From the NCBI GenBank assembly GCA_004369085.1, contig ML210180.1:159545-223544 (forward strand): 64,000 bases of DNA, given 5' to 3'. Positions 59,004-64,000 of this stretch are shown piece after piece. Numbering within the stretch: the stretch's first letter is position 1; each line of letters opens with the position of its first letter. Made by a program: the position numbers and the translations under genes. The notes under the pieces are model-generated. The model saw only the letters and a program-made list of their open reading frames with translations. It was not told the DNA's origin and searched no databases. The DNA comes from Coprinopsis marcescibilis (taxonomy: Eukaryota; Basidiomycota; Agaricomycetes; Agaricales; Psathyrellaceae).

Positions 59004-61126
59004 ATGTCCAACTACTGTGCCGTCTTGTCCATCGCGGGATCTGATCCTAGTGGAGGAGCAGGAATACAGGTATTGGTTGAGTCTTGTTGTCACCTAGAGC
59101 TTCCATTCACGCAGTGTCACGTCTTATAGGCAGATCTCAAAACATTCGCCGCTCATGGATGCTACGGAACCTGCGTTATCACCTCCTTGACAGCACAGAA
59201 CACTACCGGTGTGCAAGGAGTGCATGGGATTCCACCGTCCTTTGTTGGTCAGCAGGTCAGTGACCTCCTCCTGTGCTCTCGAATCCATTGGCCTGACCGT
59301 CTTGCGACAGATTCGGTCTGTCCTCGACGACATAAACGTCAAAGCAATGAAGACTGGAATGCTCTTCGACGGAGCTACCGCCTCCGAGGTCGCGAGCATT
59401 CTGAGAGCATACCAGGTCCAAGGAAAGCTTCCCCCCATCGTTTGTGATCCAGTCTGTGTTTCTACTTCTGGTCATGTTCTACTCCAGTCAGACGCATTGG
59501 AAGTACTTGCAAAGGACCTCTTCCCTCTTACCGCCTTAATCACTCCCAACAAGTCCGAAGCAGAGCTCCTTCTCAGCTCCATCACCAGATCGTCCTTCAA
59601 GATCAGTAGTCTCGAGGACATGCTCACCGCTGCTGAAACCTTGGCTTCACAATGCGCGACGGCCGTCCTGATTAAAGGCGGACATATTATATCTTCTGCG
59701 GGCCACTTGAAGGACGTTACCGAGAAGCATCTGCACCTCGAGGTAGTATCTCACAATTTGTACGACGAGAACATGCAGATCCTCCACGTTGCCGACACTC
59801 GACGCGCCAAGAACCCTGAAGTCGTTGTCGACTTGCTCTACCAACCTGGGCATGCCCCGATTGTGTTTGCCAAACCCCGTATTGATTCGACTAGCACCCA
59901 TGGAACAGGATGTACGCTGAGTGCTGCCATCGCGTGTGGAATAGCACAAGGCTTTTCCTGTTCGTTTATTTTGCATCTGCTCTGGAATGGCGTGGCTGAC
60001 CGTTTTGTCCAGTGAAAGATGCTGTTGCAGAAGGAATTCAATACACGTACTTCGGAATCATTACTGCTGAGCCTATTGGGAGTGGTTATGGGCCGCTCAA
60101 CCACCTGCACTCCATCACACCGACTGTAATTTCCAAGTGAGTTTGCCCGCCCATTACGCCAACATCTCCGCGCTCACCCAATTAACTGTTCCATCTAGGC
60201 GAACTCCATCCAATCTTTACCCTTTCACCTACTACCTCATCGAACAGACCAAGTCGCATTGGAAGGAGTACGTGCAGCATGATTTCGTCAAACAGCTTGG
60301 GCAGGGGACACTCGCCAAAGAAAAATTCGTGCACTTCATTGTGTATGCTCCAGCTTTTGCTCTCTCAGCGTTTACCGTATTGATAACGTACATACAGGCA
60401 AGATTACCACTATCTGAAGTACTATACCCGATCGTATGGGTAAGGCTTCAATCCATCCAGTAGTTCACATTTCTCTGACTCGTCGATACCTCATTCAGGC
60501 TTCTGGTGGCGAAATCTTCGACATTTCCCGCCATACAAAGCGCGACAAAGATCATAATGGACGTTCTCCACGAAATACAAACTCATAGGACATTCTGCGA
60601 GACTTTTGGCGTTACCCGGGAGGATTTGGAAACCGCGCCCGAGGCGACACAGACCACCGCATATGGAGCATACATTTTGAATATCGGCCTGCAAGGTAAG
60701 CAATTCCTCCATAAATAAAACAAGGGGCGTGGATTAAGCAATAAATCACAGGCGACGCTCCCAAACTCATTATGGCATTAATGGCCTGCCTCCTGGGGTA
60801 TGGAGAAGTAGGTCTCTGGCTCAAGAAAGAGGCCGCTCTACCCAACTCCTGGGTCGTTCTGGATGGCAACCCGTACAAACAGTGGATTGAAGATTATTCT
60901 GGAGAAGTTTACCAGTCTGCCGTTCAGACTGGACTTGGTAAGCACTTCTGGCCCCCGGGTTGTTTCTACAAGCCTGACGCCCATTTCGTTTATAGACACA
61001 CTGGAGAAGTTGGCGATACATGAACTTCCGTCTTCTAATAAGCTGAAGGAGTGGCTAGAGATTTGGCTCAGGTGTACTCAGCTTGAGCGTGGGTTTTGGG
61101 ATATCGCAATGGATCTCAGGTGGTGA
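59004..61126 (+). CDS. THI20: THI20-type bifunctional HMP/HMP-P kinase with TenA thiaminase II domain
   Basis: Thiamine biosynthesis and salvage: the N-terminal ribokinase-fold domain phosphorylates hydroxymethylpyrimidine twice; the C-terminal TenA domain hydrolyses aminopyrimidine breakdown products. Exons 59004-59069, 59130-59255 and 59311 onward start MSNYCAVLSIAGSDPSGGAG and ADLKTFAAHGCYGTCVITSL. Next are GMLFDGATASEVASILRAYQ, IVCDPVCVSTSGHVLLQSDA, the kinase signature STHGTGCTLSAAIACGIAQG and YFGIITAEPIGSGYGPLNHL. TenA begins with LIEQTKSHWKEYVQHDFVKQ, followed by QDYHYLKYYTRSYG and TAYGAYILNIGLQGDAPKLI. ACLLGYGEVGLWL carries the Cys expected as the thiaminase nucleophile, so this is a Cys-type TenA. 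The stop TGA is at 61124-61126, 92 nt from the convergent F-box gene. About seven short introns occur. Confidence 0.93.
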
Positions 61127-61218
61127 CGAGGCAATGTGACATGAACAATTGGTGAGCAAGCTATACGAACCCATCAAAGGTATGATAATTAATTCTATTT
61201 ACAAGGTTACATCTTATA

Positions 61219-63078
61219 TCAAGCGCCATAGTAACACCTGCAATTTTCTCTTCCCGAACATGCACTTGGGAATGTCTGTCTTTCAGACCAGTCATCCCAG
61301 GACGGCCAACCTCCAGTGGGTGGCTGCACGTTCTGCGGAAAATAGTGCTGTAAACCTTTCCTAATCGATTTCACCCGCTGCACGCGACCATCCGCACTGA
61401 AGCTGAAAATCGCAAGATTCTTCACCTCCAGAACTTGGGTTAAACCACCAAGTTCATTCCGCAGGCTGATCGAATCGGCAAAGTTTGATATCATGTGCTC
61501 TGAAAGTCCTGGTGGCGTATCCCAGGATCGTATAGGCGATGTGCTCTCCAAAAGGATGGTTCTGAGTTGGGCGAACAATAGGTGCGATTTGGTACTCATC
61601 TGAACTTGAAGGGTAGCATCGCTTTGAATGGCGTCCACAAATGTGTGGGCACATGAAAAACCAACGGTGATATGTTCAAGCAGCGGGAATTGCACGCTGA
61701 TCTGTCTGAAGCTATCTGCGTCCAGTCCCGGCAGGCCGATTTCCAGTCGTCGTAGTCCGATTGAGGATTGCAGGGGCATGGACTTGAGCCACCAAGTCTT
61801 GCTGGCGAGTCTCAGATCGACGCTCATGGCAAGGGAAGGGATGGTGGTTTCGTGTTGGTCTGAAGACCTTGGCGGCGAGTCTTGGTCAATCCAACCTTCA
61901 ACGAGGTTCAAGTCGGCACCAGGGTACCCAGGTATCCCGGCATTGACGCTGATAGTGCGGAATACGGACAGTGGGGATGTCAACCAAGATGTACCAAGTA
62001 TCGCTTGGAGGTGAGAAACAGCGGCGTCAAATGCATCGGGGTCTTGCGTTTCCGATCCATCTATCCGGCTGCTACCGAGGCCTAGGATAGCAGAGGGAGG
62101 CATTCTGAGGCAAGCTAATGTGTTAACGCACAGAAAGAAGTTGCCTTGAAGCCTTAGTGCTTCCAGCTGCGGTAGGAATATAGGTGTGATTTCATATGTC
62201 ACTTCTGTTATCGGCAGTATGCCCGCGTTGCCCACCTTGAGCGTCAGGTTTCGCAGGTTTTGTAGAGTGCTGATGGCATCCACAAACCTGGGAGAAGGAT
62301 GCTCGTACTCTGCGACCAGTGTCGTCAATGTGTTGGATGTATATGGAATCGATTTGTGTAGGGTGCAATTGTGGAGGAGAAGGGTGTGCAGGCGGGGGGC
62401 ACCGGCTGATAGGAATTGATCTGGAAGTGGCATGGGGCCCTCTTCAGGCGAGCCCCAGTCGGATTGAGACAAGTATGATGGTGTAGCACGGATAGAAAGG
62501 TATTCAAGTGCGGGGGCATTTGAGGTTGAGTCAAAGCATCCAAGAAGTTGCGTTATTTGCTTGGTCGATGCTTCAAGTTCGACCGTTCTGAGTCGGGACG
62601 TCTGAGCCAACAGTCTGGACGCTATACTTTGAATCTCTTCAAAACCTCTAGGAACCACGGCCGTTGATTTAAACTCGAGGGAGACGCATGCCTGTTTCGT
62701 CCTTTCAAGCATCTTCTGGCCCCAAAATACTGTTCGAAGAGGTATTCGCGACCATAACTCGGCATGGTCAATGGCCTGCGCTCTCCATTGGGAGCAGACG
62801 TGCGTGATCCTGGTCCATTGAATCTGCTTGCGAAAGCAAACATCCTCTTCTTGAATGGAGCATTCAAGGAACACCTTTCGTATGATTTCTGGTGGGAGCC
62901 GTCGATTGATCTTCGCCAGCTTGTTTCGTCTTCTACTCAGTTCCCAGAGCTGTTGCTTGAGACGAGCGATGTGTACATCGATCTCGTCGCGCAGTGCATC
63001 GACCTGTGAGTCGTCTTCAATGTCGATATCGAACTCTATCGATGAATCCAGTGGAAGGAATGAACCGCAATGAGTGCC
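61219..63078 (-). CDS. F-box-like domain protein, 5' end unresolved
   Basis: Likely substrate receptor of an SCF ubiquitin ligase; basidiomycete genomes carry many such genes. The coding frame runs from about 63078 (after an in-frame stop at 63079-63081) to TGA at 61219-61221. An acidic start (SSIEFDIDIEDDSQVDALRD) and a predicted coiled coil (VHIARLKQQLWELSRRRNKL) precede the F-box, NRRLPPEIIRKVFLECSIQE. This continues ITHVCSQWRAQAIDHAELWS, the usual second half. Leucine-rich repeat-like segments follow (APALEYLSIRATP, APRLHTLLLHNCTL, LQNLRNLTLKV, LPQLEALRLQGNF), and the end is Cys-containing (ENCRCYYGA). No in-frame ATG lies upstream in this frame, so either a short first exon supplies it or the start lies within the coiled coil. 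The target cannot be inferred. Confidence 0.8.
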   Translation of the reverse strand, partial: GTHCGSFLPLDSSIEFDIDIEDDSQVDALRDEIDVHIARLKQQLWELSRRRNKLAKINRRLPPEIIRKVFLECSIQEEDVCFRKQIQWTRITHVCSQWRAQAIDHAELWSRIPLRTVFWGQKMLERTKQACVSLEFKSTAVVPRGFEEIQSIASRLLAQTSRLRTVELEASTKQITQLLGCFDSTSNAPALEYLSIRATPSYLSQSDWGSPEEGPMPLPDQFLSAGAPRLHTLLLHNCTLHKSIPYTSNTLTTLVAEYEHPSPRFVDAISTLQNLRNLTLKVGNAGILPITEVTYEITPIFLPQLEALRLQGNFFLCVNTLACLRMPPSAILGLGSSRIDGSETQDPDAFDAAVSHLQAILGTSWLTSPLSVFRTISVNAGIPGYPGADLNLVEGWIDQDSPPRSSDQHETTIPSLAMSVDLRLASKTWWLKSMPLQSSIGLRRLEIGLPGLDADSFRQISVQFPLLEHITVGFSCAHTFVDAIQSDATLQVQMSTKSHLLFAQLRTILLESTSPIRSWDTPPGLSEHMISNFADSISLRNELGGLTQVLEVKNLAIFSFSADGRVQRVKSIRKGLQHYFPQNVQPPTGGWPSWDDWSERQTFPSACSGRENCRCYYGA

Positions 63079-63959
63079 TTAGTTTTCACAATCAGATTTT
63101 TACGAATCCGGGGCTGGTCCCATGAAACAACGTACATGAAGGAATCGTTGATCGTTCGGATCTCATACCTCAGGTGGATGTAATGAATTGGATCGATCGA
63201 TTAAGGCTGGCCACGGTGACCTTGAGTTGGCCGTGGCTCAAGAACCATGGCATTGGTTTATTCCGGAGATGGAACCGAGTCCGGCCGCGCCGACTCAAAC
63301 TTCATAATCTGGCATTTGCTGTGGCAATGTCGATATCGAAGTATTAGTATTTAACGTTCAACTAGCGTGCCAGTGGCCGCTGTCTATAGACTGGAAACAA
63401 AAGTTCACAATCAATCAGAACGCGCATCGAGGAACAATAAACAGGCGTACCCAATGGATCCGCCATCCCGTCCCCCGTCCTATGATGAAAGATGTTTCGT
63501 CCCTCTGCTCGGAAGGCAAGTACTTACAAAATCTGGAAACGTAAATTCGCCGGAAGTACAAGCTTCAGCCCCAGTGAGAACGTCGGTTTGATGAATTTCG
63601 ACCCGGCGTGATCTGGTTTGAAACCCCGCTCCCGCCAGGCTTTCAAACGACATCCAACCTGTTCAATCCCTTTCAAACCAAAGTGGAAAATTAGATTTGA
63701 TATGTTTTTATGTACCATGTACAGTTTTGAAAACATAACTGTTCAAACTACTTCAAAATCAACTCTTTGGTACCATCCCCCCCTTCAGGATCATTTTGAT
63801 CTGGTTTGAACACGGAAAAACAGTGACATTTTCAAGCTACTAAGTACACGGTACGTGACAGCAACATAGTCCATGCCCGCCCCTCCTGCCCAGGATCACC
63901 TTTACCACTATAACTGCAAGCGCCCACCATACAACACACAAATATCAATATCTCAGATA
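63079..63959. other. Right-end spacer with TTTCAAAC-type repeats
   Basis: No supported gene. The segment 63.6-63.8 kb has several GTTTGAA/TTCAAAC-type words in both orientations and a 14-nt direct repeat listed separately. Confidence 0.5.
63609..63810. repeat. 14-nt direct repeat pair flanking about 174 nt
   Basis: TGATCTGGTTTGAA occurs at 63609-63622 and again at 63797-63810 in the same orientation. Between them TTTCAAAC or TTCAAA words recur in both orientations. This could be a small repeat-derived insertion or a cluster of binding sites; no coding sequence lies inside. Confidence 0.6.
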
Positions 63960-64000
63960 ATGGAAGTATCTGAATCAGAAAAGACACACAAAGTAAGAAC
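63960..64000 (+). CDS. Possible first exon of a gene running off the window
   Basis: ATG at 63960 encodes MEVSESEKTHK and is followed by GTAAGA, a good donor site. Upstream sequence is A/C-rich like many basidiomycete 5' leaders. With only eleven codons no product can be named. Confidence 0.3.
   Translation, partial: MEVSESEKTHKVR

Noticed and set aside
58749..59130. TPP riboswitch in front of the thiamine gene
   Set aside because: The conserved P2-P4 core words were not found by eye; a covariance search would be decisive.

Overview
This is a stretch of nuclear DNA from a filamentous basidiomycete, most likely an agaricomycete. The signs are small GT..AG introns (mostly 45-65 nt) that break nearly every gene, short spacers, frequent divergent and convergent gene pairs, and protein sequences of basidiomycete type. 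I recognise fourteen conserved eukaryotic genes and describe four further genes at family level or as unknown. There is no sign of bacterial operons, CRISPR arrays, rRNA, clear tRNAs or an intact transposon. All product names come from reading protein motifs; no database was searched.

Left block (1-17.7 kb): four minus-strand genes, the ATR/Mec1/Rad3 checkpoint kinase, mitochondrial MGM101, nuclear poly(A) polymerase and ribosome-biogenesis factor NOP14. A plus-strand NTF2/SnoaL-like gene diverges from NOP14.

Middle block (17.7-36.5 kb) is gene-poor. It holds only two genes I can support, both on the minus strand and both transcription or chromatin regulators: a GATA zinc-finger factor resembling the Gat1-type fruiting-body regulators of mushrooms, and an ING-family PHD-finger protein. 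The GATA gene stands alone between about 7.1 kb and 5.9 kb of DNA without recognisable coding sequence.

Right block (36.5-64 kb) is dense again. It contains a DSC2/UBAC2-like ER membrane protein with a CUE domain, eIF3d, the spliceosomal protein RBMX2/Ist3, an intronless protein of unknown function with a zinc-knuckle-like motif, a GCP5-like gamma-tubulin complex subunit, COA3, a septation-network Cdc14 homologue, a FAH-family hydrolase, succinate-semialdehyde dehydrogenase, an IMPACT/Yih1 homologue, a THI20-type thiamine enzyme and an F-box protein. A gene may begin at the right edge.

The genes do not form one pathway; this is mainly a housekeeping neighbourhood. Functional themes are genome stability (ATR, MGM101), RNA processing and translation (PAP1, NOP14, RBMX2, eIF3d, IMPACT), microtubule and septation control (GCP5-like, Cdc14/SIN) and metabolism. 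I found no convincing new multi-gene system. The points most worth following are the isolated GATA gene with its large empty flanks, the unassigned zinc-knuckle protein at 43.8 kb, and several tiny exons that automated gene callers are likely to miss (ATR FATC exon, the 5-nt RBMX2 first coding exon, the PAP1 tail).
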